A stretch of 56,290 nucleotides of DNA from Paludibacteraceae bacterium. Lineage in GTDB: Bacteria; Bacteroidota; Bacteroidia; Bacteroidales; Paludibacteraceae. The notes below the pieces were generated by a model that ran no database searches, was not told the origin of the DNA, and saw only the letters and a program-made list of their open reading frames with translations. The translations under genes were made by a program, and so were the position numbers. The DNA lies in assembly GCA_016302585.1 (NCBI GenBank), contig JAEDNI010000005.1, positions 1 to 56,290 of the forward strand, written 5' to 3'. Of the stretch, positions 33,171 through 41,827 are shown piece by piece (position 1 is the stretch's first letter; every line of letters begins with the position of its first letter).

Positions 33171-34030
33171 AGTTTTCCCTTTTTTATCACCGCTTTATGC
33201 GTCTTAGACTTGAATTCTTTCCCTCCTTCTCCGCGTTGCAGGGCATCGTATATCTTATCAATTTCCGTGAATCCGCACTCACGAAGTTCTTCGTATAACT
33301 GCGCAATACCTGCTTCGCGTGTATTTTTACCGTCTAACCTATCGGCATAGCCTTGTAGGTATTCGGCGGTTTGAGCGATGTGTTCGATCTCCGCTTTGCT
33401 GAATGTCTTCAACTGTTCACGCACTGCATTACGGGTGATCGTTGTGTCGCTATTCGTGCTATCGGTCATCCAGGTCAACCTCCTTTTGTCGCGTAAGTAA
33501 TGCTCGATATAATCGCGCGTTGTACAGAGTAAAGGACGAACGACCGGTACTCCTTCCGGAGCCATAGGGTTCTTACTGATCGGTCGCATTCCGCATAGGC
33601 CACGAAGACCTGTGCCACGTTTGAGGTTCATCAGGATGGTCTCAGCCTGATCGTTTTGGTGATGCGCCACAGCGATAGCTTGACACTCTTTCGTGCGGGC
33701 GATTTCCCCGAACCAGGTATAGCGCAGTTCCCGAGCCGCTACTTCGATACTCACTTTCTGTTGCGCTGCATAGCGCTGCGTATCGAAATCCTGCACTTCT
33801 AACGGAACATTCATATGAGCACATAACTCCCGCACAAAGGCTTCATCCCGGTCACTCTCTGCACCGCGTAAATGAAAATTACAATGCGCCGCGATGCAAT
33901 GATAGCCGGCTCTCACCAACACATCCAGCAATGCGACACTGTCCGCACCGCCACTTACTGCTACCAACACCGGCTTGCCTTTCTCCAACAACCCGTGTTT
34001 CCGAATATATGTCGTTACCCTGCGCAGCAA
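33152..34030 (-). CDS. tilS: tRNA(Ile)-lysidine synthase, C-terminally short
   Basis: 292 aa. The PP-loop motif is VLVAVSGGADSVALLDVL, followed by HCNFHLRGAESDRDEAFV, AVAHHQNDQAETILMNL and RPLLCTTRDYIEHYL. It converts C34 of tRNA-Ile(CAU) to lysidine, which is essential for AUA decoding. Bacteroidota TilS proteins usually run to about 430 aa with a C-terminal domain. This one stops after FKSKTHKAVIKKGKLCITTV. The start is TTG (34030); there is no ATG in a sensible place. Repeats of ATTCATT type lie just upstream. Confidence 0.9.
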   Translation of the reverse strand: MLRRVTTYIRKHGLLEKGKPVLVAVSGGADSVALLDVLVRAGYHCIAAHCNFHLRGAESDRDEAFVRELCAHMNVPLEVQDFDTQRYAAQQKVSIEVAARELRYTWFGEIARTKECQAIAVAHHQNDQAETILMNLKRGTGLRGLCGMRPISKNPMAPEGVPVVRPLLCTTRDYIEHYLRDKRRLTWMTDSTNSDTTITRNAVREQLKTFSKAEIEHIAQTAEYLQGYADRLDGKNTREAGIAQLYEELRECGFTEIDKIYDALQRGEGGKEFKSKTHKAVIKKGKLCITTV

Positions 34031-34036
34031 AGAGAT

Positions 34037-34078
34037 ATTAATTATTCATTATTCATTATTCATTATTAATTGTTCATT
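34037..34078. repeat. ATTCATT heptamer repeat between tilS and ettA
   Basis: Plus-strand ATTAATT, ATTCATT three times, ATTAATT, GTTCATT, of period 7. The ettA stop codon and its last codons (MNN) are inside the repeat. Confidence 0.9.
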
Positions 34079-35745
34079 AACCCGCGATAGCGTGCTCGTT
34101 TCGGCTCGCAAGCCTCCTCGCCGAGTCGCATTTTCTTATTCTCCTCGTATTCCGAGTAACTGCCTTCAAACCAGAACACTTTTCCGTCGCCTTCATACGC
34201 GAGGATGTGGGTGCAGATACGGTCCAGGAACCAGCGGTCGTGCGAGATCACTACCGCACAGCCGGCGAAGTTTTCCAGACCTTCTTCCAGCGCACGCAGG
34301 GTGTTCACATCGATATCGTTCGTCGGCTCATCCAGCAGCAGCACATTAGCTTCGCTCTTCAGCGTCAACGCAAGGTGTAAACGGTTTCGTTCACCGCCGG
34401 AGAGTACACCGCATTTCTTCTCTTGGTCCGCACCGGTGAAGTTAAAACGACTCAGGTAGGCACGTGCATTGATCTCACGTCCTGCTACACGGATGAACTC
34501 CGTACCACCGCTGATGGTCTCGAACACCGATTTATTGGGATCGATATCCGTGTGTTGCTGGTCCACATAGCCGATCTTCACGGTCTCGCCCACAGAGAAC
34601 GTACCCTTGTCAGCTTTCTCGGACCCGATGATCATACGGAAGAGGGTAGTCTTACCGGCACCGTTCGGACCGATCACTCCCACAATTCCGTTCGGCGGTA
34701 ACATGAAGTTCAGGTCCTCAAACAGCAGACGGTCCCCGAACGACTTTGCTACGCCTTCGGCATTAACGACCTTATTTCCCAGACGCGGACCGTTCGGAAT
34801 GAAGATCTCCAGTTTCTCTTCTTTCGCTTTCTGCTCCTCGTTCAACATGCGGTCGTATGACTCCAGACGGGCTTTCTGTTTCGCGTGACGCGCTTTGGGT
34901 GCCATACGGATCCATTCCAATTCGCGCTCGAGCGTCTTACGGCGCTTGCTTGCCTGTTTCTCTTCCAAAGCCATACGTGCGGTCTTCTGGTCCAACCAAG
35001 AAGAGTAATTACCTTTCCAAGGAATACCTTCTCCACGGTCAAGTTCTAATATCCAACCAGCTACATTATCCAGGAAATAACGGTCGTGCGTGATACAGAT
35101 CACCGTGCCCGCGTATTGCTGCAAGTGTTGCTCTAACCAATCGATACTCTCCGCATCCAAATGGTTGGTCGGCTCATCGAGCAGCAGCACATCGGGTTGT
35201 TGGAGCAAAAGACGGCATAATGCTACACGACGACGTTCCCCTCCGGAGAGGGTAGTGACATTAGCATCGTCGGGCGGACAGCGTAATGCGTCCATCGCGC
35301 GGTCTAACTTCTGGTCGATATTCCAAGCATCGGCTGCATCCAGTTTGTCTTGCAGTTCCGCTTGACGCGCCAGCAGTTTGTCGAAGTCGGCGTCCGGCTC
35401 TGCAAAAGCCATGTTGATATCGTCGTATTCCTTGAGCATGTCCATGATAGGCTGCACACCTTCTTGTACTACCTCGCGCACGGTCTTATTGGGATCCAGA
35501 TGCGGGTCCTGCTCCAGGTATCCCACGCTATAACCGGGACTCCAAACGACTTCACCCTGGTATTCTTTCTCTATACCGGCGATGATCTTCAGTAAGGTTG
35601 ATTTACCTGCGCCGTTGAGACCGATGATACCGATCTTAGCACCATAGAAAAAACTGAGGTAGATGTTTTTTAGTACCTGTTTCTGCGGACCGAAGTTCTT
35701 ACTCAGCCCGACCATAGAAAATATTATTTTTTTATCGTCTGCCAT
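34066..35745 (-). CDS. ettA: ABC-F translation factor, energy-dependent translational throttle EttA
   Basis: 559 aa from the ATG at 35745 (MADDKKIIFSM). An ATG 12 codons upstream exists but lies inside folA. It has two ABC domains: Walker A IGLNGAGKSTLLKI, signature LSGGERRRVALCRLLL, Walker B LLLDEPTNHLD; then GPNGAGKTTLFRM, LSGGERNRLHLALTL, LLLDEPTNDID. A PtIM linker rich in basic residues (KASKRRKTLERELEWIRMAP) lies between them. There is no membrane domain. EttA binds the ribosomal E site and gates the first peptide bond according to energy state. It overlaps the end of folA by 14 bases. Confidence 0.94.
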   Translation of the reverse strand: MADDKKIIFSMVGLSKNFGPQKQVLKNIYLSFFYGAKIGIIGLNGAGKSTLLKIIAGIEKEYQGEVVWSPGYSVGYLEQDPHLDPNKTVREVVQEGVQPIMDMLKEYDDINMAFAEPDADFDKLLARQAELQDKLDAADAWNIDQKLDRAMDALRCPPDDANVTTLSGGERRRVALCRLLLQQPDVLLLDEPTNHLDAESIDWLEQHLQQYAGTVICITHDRYFLDNVAGWILELDRGEGIPWKGNYSSWLDQKTARMALEEKQASKRRKTLERELEWIRMAPKARHAKQKARLESYDRMLNEEQKAKEEKLEIFIPNGPRLGNKVVNAEGVAKSFGDRLLFEDLNFMLPPNGIVGVIGPNGAGKTTLFRMIIGSEKADKGTFSVGETVKIGYVDQQHTDIDPNKSVFETISGGTEFIRVAGREINARAYLSRFNFTGADQEKKCGVLSGGERNRLHLALTLKSEANVLLLDEPTNDIDVNTLRALEEGLENFAGCAVVISHDRWFLDRICTHILAYEGDGKVFWFEGSYSEYEENKKMRLGEEACEPKRARYRGLMNN

Positions 35746-36253
35746 AAGTTGCGAAAGTATAATTGTAGGGGTTCTTTTCATCTGCGAAATGGTGCTCTGC
35801 GTTCAGCAGTTTCCATTCGCTTTCTTTGATTTCAGGGAAGAAGGTATCTGCGTCTTCCCAACTATGATGGATGTGGGTGATGTAGAGTTTATCAGCCAAG
35901 GGCATCATCTGGCGATACACCATGCCGCCGCCGATCACAAAGGCTTCCTCGCTTTCTACTTTGAGCGACGAAGTCGCGGTCTTTCTACTTTCTACTTTTT
36001 TCACCATTTCATCAATGCTGTATACTGCCTCTGCTCCCTCGAAGGTCTTACCGGCTACATCTGTCAGCACGATATTCCGTCTATTGGGTAGCGGGTGTTT
36101 GGGCAGCGAGAAGAAGGTACGCTCACCCATCATCACGGTTTTCCCACTCGTGATGTCTTTGAAATGCTTCAGGTCCGTCGGCATGTGACATAACAGGTCA
36201 CCTTTCTTGCCGATGGCATAATTCTCTGCTATTGCTACAATGATAGAAATCAT
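35732..36253 (-). CDS. folA: Dihydrofolate reductase with in-frame repeat insert
   Basis: 173 aa. MISIIVAIAENYAIGKKGDL is followed by the substrate-site region, TVMMGERTFFSLPKHPLPNR, the cofactor-binding VIGGGMVYRQMMPLADKLYI and YNYTFATYGRR at the end. It reduces dihydrofolate to tetrahydrofolate, supplying thymidylate synthase, whose gene lies 44 bases upstream. Between EAVYSIDEMV and EEAFVIGGG, where relatives have a short surface stretch, this enzyme has KVESRKTATSSLKVES. The DNA there (35951-36000) has the same structure as the intergenic element at 46382-46464. The insert lies outside the active site and is probably tolerated. Confidence 0.95.
   Translation of the reverse strand: MISIIVAIAENYAIGKKGDLLCHMPTDLKHFKDITSGKTVMMGERTFFSLPKHPLPNRRNIVLTDVAGKTFEGAEAVYSIDEMVKKVESRKTATSSLKVESEEAFVIGGGMVYRQMMPLADKLYITHIHHSWEDADTFFPEIKESEWKLLNAEHHFADEKNPYNYTFATYGRR
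35951..36000 (-). repeat. AAAGTAGAAAG hairpin element inside folA
   Basis: On the coding strand GTAGAAA, GTAGAAA, GACCGC, GACTTCGTC, GCTCAAAGTAGAAA. The hairpin GCGAC-TTC-GTCGC is bracketed by AAAGTAGAAAG. The element at 46382 has the same order of parts. Confidence 0.85.
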
Positions 36254-36260
36254 AAATCAA

Positions 36261-36300
36261 CGATATTCATTATTCATTATTCATTATTCATTATTCATTA
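36261..36300. repeat. ATTCATT heptamer repeat between folA and thyA
   Basis: About five ATTCATT units of period 7 fill the gap and reach the thyA stop codon. Confidence 0.9.
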
Positions 36301-37092
36301 CACAGCTACAACTCCTGCGATATGAGGGTGGGGATCATATCCTTCCAGTTGGAAGTCTTCGAATTGGAAACCGAAGAGGTCCTTCACCTCGGGGTTAATT
36401 ATCATTTTCGGCAGCGGACGAGGCTCTCTCGTTAACTGCAGTTTCACTTGCTCCAGGTGGTTTAAATAGATATGTGCGTCGCCGAGCGTATGAACGAAGT
36501 CACCGCATTGGAGACCGGTCACCTGTGCCATCATTTGCAGCAGCAGGGCATAACTGGCGATGTTAAACGGTACACCCAAGAAGATATCGGCGCTGCGTTG
36601 ATAGAGTTGCAGACTGAGTTTACCGTCCGCTACATAGAACTGGAATAGGCAATGACACGGCGGTAGTGCCATCTTATCCACTTCTGCTACGTTCCATGCG
36701 CTGACCAACATCCGTCGGCTATCAGGATTCTTTTTTATTGTTTCTACGATATTGGCTATCTGGTCAATGGTCCCTCCGTTATAATCGGGCCAGGAACGCC
36801 ATTGATGCCCATAGACGGGTCCCAACTCACCGTTCTCGTCTGCCCATTCATTCCAGATACGCACCCCGTGCTCCTGCAGGTATTTGACGTTTGTGTCGCC
36901 CTGTAAGAACCAAAGCAGTTCATAGATGATGGACTTTAGGTGCAGTTTTTTTGTGGTCAAGAGCGGAAAACCGTCTTCCATTTTAAATCGCATTTGGTGA
37001 CCAAACACGGAAATCGTACCTGTTCCTGTGCGGTCGTGCTTCACCGTGCCTTCTTCCAGCACTCGCTTGCATAAGTCTAAATATTGCTTCAT
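36298..37092 (-). CDS. thyA: Thymidylate synthase
   Basis: 264 aa, the same length as the E. coli enzyme. DRTGTGTISVFGHQMRF is the folate-site start, WRSWPDYNGG and RRMLVSAWN are conserved, and the nucleophile Cys is in ALPPCHCLFQFYV. They are followed by QRSADIFLGVPFNIASYALL and HIYLNHLEQ. It makes dTMP from dUMP with methylene-tetrahydrofolate and releases dihydrofolate for FolA, encoded next. It is a complete enzyme with no oddity. Confidence 0.98.
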   Translation of the reverse strand: MKQYLDLCKRVLEEGTVKHDRTGTGTISVFGHQMRFKMEDGFPLLTTKKLHLKSIIYELLWFLQGDTNVKYLQEHGVRIWNEWADENGELGPVYGHQWRSWPDYNGGTIDQIANIVETIKKNPDSRRMLVSAWNVAEVDKMALPPCHCLFQFYVADGKLSLQLYQRSADIFLGVPFNIASYALLLQMMAQVTGLQCGDFVHTLGDAHIYLNHLEQVKLQLTREPRPLPKMIINPEVKDLFGFQFEDFQLEGYDPHPHIAGVVAV

Positions 37093-37097
37093 AACAA

Positions 37098-37177
37098 TGA
37101 TTAATGATCAATGATTAATGATTATCTCGCAAAGCGCTCGCATTGAAAAAATATTCATTATTCATTATTAATTATTC
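37098..37177. repeat. 80-bp intergenic repeat, copy 1 (second copy at 42106)
   Basis: A composite of GATTAATGATCAATGATTAA, the segment ATCTCGCAAAGCGCTCGCAT and an ATTCATT-type tail. It fills the gap between thyA and the PorE-like gene. An almost identical 80-bp stretch lies at 42106-42186. Confidence 0.9.
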
Positions 37178-37178
37178 A

Positions 37179-39248
37179 TCAATAGAGTTTGTACGTTGTC
37201 TTTACAACTTTAAATTCCGTGCGACGGTTGATGGCATTGCATATCTCCTGCTGCTCCGGTTTGAGTTTGAGGATGAATTCTTCATCCAGCACTTGCTCTT
37301 CCGGAATCCACGTATATTGAGTGTGCAGCGCTTTGTCAGCAACGACGGGTTTGGTCTTACCGTATCCTACCGGCGTGAGGCGTTCTTTCTCGATACCATG
37401 CGCGATGAGGTAGTTACAGCAACTCTGGGCACGTTTGAAACTCAACTCGTTGTTGAACTCATCCGTTCCTTTCATATCGGTGTGTGCACTGAGTTCAATG
37501 GTGATATTGGGGTTGTCGTTCAGCAGTTTCACCAGTTGCTCCAGTTCCGCCTCAGAGGCTTGCGTCAGTTCCCATCGTCCGAACTCATAGAAGATATTCT
37601 CCATTTTCACGGGGCGGCTGATCGGGCTGAGCGCAAAATTGAGCGTATAAGTCTTGCTGTCCTTCAGACCGAAGGTGTTCCATTGCTCTTTGGCATTAAG
37701 GAAACCGCGTGCTGTAGCCAGCATCACGTATTTCACGTCTTGTTTAATCTTGATCTTATACGTACCGTCGCGACGGGCATTGAGTTTGCTGTTCGTACCG
37801 TCCGACCCCACGAGTCGCAGTTTGGCATCGGCTATCGGGTTGCCTAACTCATCGTTCACCACACCTTCCGCGATGAACTCCATTTCCGGCAGCACGAATT
37901 GGTAAATCTTATCCAAGCCTTTCTTGTTATTGCGGTTGGAGGAGAAGAAACCATTCTGGGTGTTCCCGGCAAAGGTGATGCCGAAGTCGTCTCCGGCCCC
38001 GTTGAAGGGGATGCCCATATTATAGAGGATCCAGACGGTCGAGTCTTTGACCGTTGTGTCGCGTGTTGCTTTGAAGATATCGAGTCCTCCGTAGCCCGGG
38101 TGACCATTGCTGGCAAAATACAAGGTCCCGTCTTCGTGGATATAGGGATACATCTCATCGGCAGAGGTGTTGATACCCTTGCCGAGCGGCTGCACGTCGG
38201 TCCAGTTGTCTCCGTCCAGCACGGCCATCCAGATATCTTTTCCTCCTTCTCCGCCGGGAGCGTCACTCACGAAATAGAGGGTGTCGCCCGTGCGGTTCAA
38301 AGCGGGGTGACCCACTGTGATGGAACTGTCGGCAAAGAGTTTCACTTCCTGCGCCTCACCCCATTCACCGCTGGCACGTTCGCTGCGGCATATTTTTGCT
38401 CCTAAGTCCTGACCGTTGATCGGCTTCGAGTAAGTGAAATACATCGTGCGGCCGTCCTGCGTGAAGCAGCATACACCCATCTCGGCACTACCGCCCTGTT
38501 TGGAGGTGGAGTCGTTCTGTTGCTGCTGTTCATCGGGACTGCCGGTAAGCCCTTCCACAGGCTCGAAGTTCTCCCATTCGCCAGCTGCGTTCTTACGCGT
38601 CTGATAGAGTTGGAAGAGCTGCTGGCCGGTTACATTACTCGGGCGTTTCAACTTCTTTGTACCCGTCTGTTTCTCCTGCCTGTTGGTAGTGAAGACCAGC
38701 GCATCGTCGCCTGAACCGATAAACATAGGCGCGAAGTTACTCGTGCGTTTCTCATTGAAGGCTTTCGCCTCGCTGATCTTATACCGACTCGTTTCGCGTT
38801 TCCACTCGTCTATCTTGGCGCACGCGTACCGACCGGCTTTGGCTACATAACTATCGGGATGCGCCTCGAGGTAGATCTCGTAGTTCTTTGCCGCGTCTTT
38901 GTACTTACCCTGGTATTGCTGCACTTGCGCCATTCGGAGATAGATGATCGAGTCCTGCTGCTGGTATTTGCAGCGCAGCGCACTCTGGTAACAGTTCGCC
39001 GCACGGGGGTTGTTCAGTATCCGATAGCACTCGCCTTGCCGGAAAGCGACATGACCCTTTAGGTCGCGGTCTTTCTTCGTATTTAAGCGACTGTAGCACT
39101 GTTTGTAGATATCTCCGGCCGTGTAGTACTCGCCGATAGCAAACTTCTTGTCCGCACGCTTGACGCGTTGATTAATACTGCAAGATGATAGCCCAACAAA
39201 TAGGACTATCATCGCACACACATATATGTAAGGATCTCTACTATTCAA
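37179..39248 (-). CDS. PorE-like outer-membrane lipoprotein (TPR, PD40, CarboxypepD_reg, OmpA)
   Basis: 689 aa. The lipoprotein signal VLFVGLSSC (Cys near residue 23) is followed by TPR-like helices (about 30-150). WD40-like PD40 repeats come next (about 165-440; FAPMFIGSGDDALVFTTNRQ, GHPALNRTGDTLYFVSDAPG, MYPYIHEDGTLYFASNGHPG). A CarboxypepD_reg/transthyretin-like domain follows (AEGVVNDELGNPIADAKLRL), then an OmpA domain (IFYEFGRWELTQASE, LSAHTDMKGTDEFNNELSFK). This domain order is that of PorE, a T9SS component that links the translocon to peptidoglycan. Together with the PorD-like and CHU_C genes it indicates an active T9SS. The OmpA domain has a short insert near KALHTQYTWIPEEQ. Confidence 0.88.
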   Translation of the reverse strand: MNSRDPYIYVCAMIVLFVGLSSCSINQRVKRADKKFAIGEYYTAGDIYKQCYSRLNTKKDRDLKGHVAFRQGECYRILNNPRAANCYQSALRCKYQQQDSIIYLRMAQVQQYQGKYKDAAKNYEIYLEAHPDSYVAKAGRYACAKIDEWKRETSRYKISEAKAFNEKRTSNFAPMFIGSGDDALVFTTNRQEKQTGTKKLKRPSNVTGQQLFQLYQTRKNAAGEWENFEPVEGLTGSPDEQQQQNDSTSKQGGSAEMGVCCFTQDGRTMYFTYSKPINGQDLGAKICRSERASGEWGEAQEVKLFADSSITVGHPALNRTGDTLYFVSDAPGGEGGKDIWMAVLDGDNWTDVQPLGKGINTSADEMYPYIHEDGTLYFASNGHPGYGGLDIFKATRDTTVKDSTVWILYNMGIPFNGAGDDFGITFAGNTQNGFFSSNRNNKKGLDKIYQFVLPEMEFIAEGVVNDELGNPIADAKLRLVGSDGTNSKLNARRDGTYKIKIKQDVKYVMLATARGFLNAKEQWNTFGLKDSKTYTLNFALSPISRPVKMENIFYEFGRWELTQASEAELEQLVKLLNDNPNITIELSAHTDMKGTDEFNNELSFKRAQSCCNYLIAHGIEKERLTPVGYGKTKPVVADKALHTQYTWIPEEQVLDEEFILKLKPEQQEICNAINRRTEFKVVKTTYKLY

Positions 39249-39261
39249 TGGGTACTATATT

Positions 39262-40464
39262 TTACTTTACTTTGAACTCATATTTTTTTCCATACTCCCG
39301 CAAGATGGCGAGTTTTAAGGTCTTTTCCGTTAGATTATACAGCGATGACCATTGGGTTTGTGAAGTGAGTTCCTCTGTCGGTGGTTGAGAAACTGCTTCG
39401 AGTAAATCCATTGCCTCATTGTCGTTTAAGGTGTAATTTTTCGCGAACAGGGTATCGCGCATAGTTTCGTAGCGAACTTTACCATGTTCAGACCCCCAAC
39501 CATCAGTAGTGCCTGCCATTGTGGGGGAGACATAGAAATTCGTTACACACCGCAACGTATCATTGCCGGTGAACACTTCCATCACTCTCGGTATGCTATC
39601 ACCATTGGGAATGGTGTATTCTACAATAGCATAATCGCCTGTTGCATCTGCCATAAAGAAATGGTAGTTGCTGCGACCGTTGCCTCGCATATCCATATCA
39701 TATTCCTTAAGCATCTTAACAGCTTCTTTCACGGTAGAAGCATGATCAAGTAGCATACGGATAGCAACAGTAGTGCTGATACGTGATTTGCCTGTTTCCT
39801 GACAAGTCTGCTTCTCATTCAGTGCCAAAACACCTATAGCAAAACCATCTTCATTGATACCATCAAGCGCTGCGTATGGCAATCCCATCATAAGTGATAA
39901 GTCTGTATTACCATCTGTATAGAATCCTTGTTGGAATCCCATATTCAAACCGTCTACCATAGAAATAGATTTCTTTCCATTGGCAGGAGCAGTATGCACG
40001 AGAATAGCGGCAGTGGGTACATAACTTGTGCCGGTCTTATCAAAATGCCGATAATCATAGTTGCGCCCCATCAAGAAGTCAGTGCTCTCCGCATCAGGTA
40101 CAGCAAAGGCACTACAACCCGCGCCCAAAGCCACTTGCTGGGATTTAGTAGGAATGGAGTCGTAAAGCAGGTAAGCTATATACTGAAATAAAGCATTCGT
40201 TTCAGTAATATTGGCTTTTAGCACTTGGTCTAATTTGTAGTCGGCGGTGTAATTGATTTCATACAAACGCCCATTGCCATCTAAGTCTTTCATAGAGCGT
40301 ATCATGGCGAGTTTGTCTGCATCAGTAATGTACGCAATTTGATTCTTCGCGATAGTATCTTTATCGTCAAAGTCACCACCATTTGTGCAGGAAACTGCTG
40401 TGAATACTACCATCACTGCAAATGCCAAAGGCATCCAATGAAAAAATGAATAATGTGTTCTCAT
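39262..40464 (-). CDS. Lipoprotein Ntn-hydrolase, choloylglycine hydrolase/C45-like
   Basis: 400 aa. The lipobox is FTAVSC (Cys26). The likely nucleophile is Cys117 in GAGCSAFAVPDAESTDFLMG, followed by RNYDYR. This is the Cys-x-x-x...GRNxD pattern of choloylglycine hydrolase and acyl-CoA:isopenicillin acyltransferase-like enzymes. Further family features are GLPYAALDGINEDGFAIGVL and STTVAIRMLLDHASTVKEAV. Such enzymes cut linear amide bonds (bile-salt conjugates, N-acyl homoserine lactones, penicillin). The substrate cannot be told. Cys117 must be exposed by self-cleavage of about 90 residues, which is unusual for a lipoprotein and would leave the anchor on a separate chain. Confidence 0.82.
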   Translation of the reverse strand: MRTHYSFFHWMPLAFAVMVVFTAVSCTNGGDFDDKDTIAKNQIAYITDADKLAMIRSMKDLDGNGRLYEINYTADYKLDQVLKANITETNALFQYIAYLLYDSIPTKSQQVALGAGCSAFAVPDAESTDFLMGRNYDYRHFDKTGTSYVPTAAILVHTAPANGKKSISMVDGLNMGFQQGFYTDGNTDLSLMMGLPYAALDGINEDGFAIGVLALNEKQTCQETGKSRISTTVAIRMLLDHASTVKEAVKMLKEYDMDMRGNGRSNYHFFMADATGDYAIVEYTIPNGDSIPRVMEVFTGNDTLRCVTNFYVSPTMAGTTDGWGSEHGKVRYETMRDTLFAKNYTLNDNEAMDLLEAVSQPPTEELTSQTQWSSLYNLTEKTLKLAILREYGKKYEFKVK

Positions 40465-40498
40465 AAATGTTGTTTTTTTAAGGGTTAATAATGCATTA

Positions 40499-41806
40499 TT
40501 ATTCCAGCGCGTGAATCACCAATCCACTGCGCAGTTTCGGCTCAAACCAGGTGGTCTTCGGCGGCATGATATTGCCCGAGTCGGCGATGTCGATAATCTG
40601 CTGCATCGTAACGGGGTAGAGGGCTAATGCCACTTTCATCTCTCCGCTATCTACACGACGTTGTAACTCGCCTAATCCGCGAATACCACCGACAAAATCG
40701 ATGCGTTTATCCGACCTTAGGTCCTTTATGCCGAGAATCTTATCGAGAATCAGGTTACTCGATATCGTCACATCCAGCACACCGATCGGGTCACTGTCAT
40801 CGTATCGACCTTCTTTAGCCGTCAGACTGTACCATTTCCCGCCTAAATAAAGGCTGAAGTTATGCAGCGCTTTGGGCTTTACGCCATTTTCACCATTAAG
40901 CGAAGCGTCACCATTATAACATTTAACAATAAAGTCCTCCTTCAATTTCTCCAGAAACTCCTCTTCCGTTAAACCGTTCAAATCCTTCACTACTCGGTTA
41001 TAATCGATGATATTCAGCTGATTATCAGGGAAACATACCGCCATAAAGAACTCATATTCCGGCAACTTGTCTCCCTCTCCTCGGGAGAGGGGTGTGGAGA
41101 GGTTTTTCTTCTCCTCTCCTACGCGGGCTGCTGCGGCAGAACGATGGTGTCCGTCCGCAATATACATCGCCGGAATAGAAGCGAATATCTCGGTGATACG
41201 CTCAATGGTCGGTTTGTCGTTAATTACCCAGAACGTGTGCTTGAATCCTTCCGGAGCAGCTACAAAGTCGTATTCGGGAGTCTCCTTGCATACTTCCTCA
41301 ATGATCGCATCCAGATCGTCGCGATGCGGGTATGCAAAGAAAACCGGCTCCATGTTGGCGTTCAGCGTACGCACATGTTTCATGCGGTCCTCTTCCTTGT
41401 CGCGACGCGTGAGTTCGTGCTTCTTGATGCGGCCCTCGAGATAATCATCCACCCATGCTCCGACCACCAGACCGTACTGGGTCTTGTCTTTTCCGCCCGA
41501 GAGAGGGTTTGAAGCCAAGATCGTCTGGGCATAGACGTAGTATTTCTCTTCGAGGTCTTGCTCCAACCAGCCTTTGGCGCGAAAACGCTTGTATTGCGAA
41601 AGCGCCTCCGGGTACACACGCTGGTCGTGCTCATCGATAAGCGGGTTAAAATTGATCTCCGGCTTGATGATATGATACAGACTCATCTCATTGCCTGCCG
41701 CCTCCGCTTGTGCCTCTTCGCTGTTGAGCACATCGTACGGTCTGCTGCTTACCTGTTCCACCAATTCCTTCGGTGGCCGTATTCCCTTAAATGGTTTGAT
41801 TTTCAT
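40499..41806 (-). CDS. DUF1015 family protein
   Basis: 435 aa. The start MKIKPFKGIRPPKELVEQVS followed by SRPYDVLNSEEA is diagnostic of DUF1015, as are ADGHHRSAAAARVGE and the C-terminal GNIMPPKTTWFEPKLRSGLV. Function is unknown; it is cytoplasmic. In many Bacteroidales it is encoded beside serC/serA. Here these are 8 kb away on the other strand. After ARVGEEKK it has NLSTPLSRGEGDK, encoded by a hairpin-bearing repeat (41068-41120), before the conserved YEFFMAVCFPDNQL. The MITE target duplication begins only 12 bases upstream of its ATG, so the original promoter has probably been displaced. Confidence 0.92.
   Translation of the reverse strand: MKIKPFKGIRPPKELVEQVSSRPYDVLNSEEAQAEAAGNEMSLYHIIKPEINFNPLIDEHDQRVYPEALSQYKRFRAKGWLEQDLEEKYYVYAQTILASNPLSGGKDKTQYGLVVGAWVDDYLEGRIKKHELTRRDKEEDRMKHVRTLNANMEPVFFAYPHRDDLDAIIEEVCKETPEYDFVAAPEGFKHTFWVINDKPTIERITEIFASIPAMYIADGHHRSAAAARVGEEKKNLSTPLSRGEGDKLPEYEFFMAVCFPDNQLNIIDYNRVVKDLNGLTEEEFLEKLKEDFIVKCYNGDASLNGENGVKPKALHNFSLYLGGKWYSLTAKEGRYDDSDPIGVLDVTISSNLILDKILGIKDLRSDKRIDFVGGIRGLGELQRRVDSGEMKVALALYPVTMQQIIDIADSGNIMPPKTTWFEPKLRSGLVIHALE
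41068..41120. repeat. Hairpin repeat element inside the DUF1015 gene
   Basis: CCTCTCC (41074-41080) and GGAGAGG (41084-41090) form a 7-bp stem. Flanking GGAGAGG-type direct repeats extend to about 41120. It encodes KKNLSTPLSRGEGD. Confidence 0.7.
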
Positions 41807-41827
41807 TTTATTTTAATGATTAATGAT

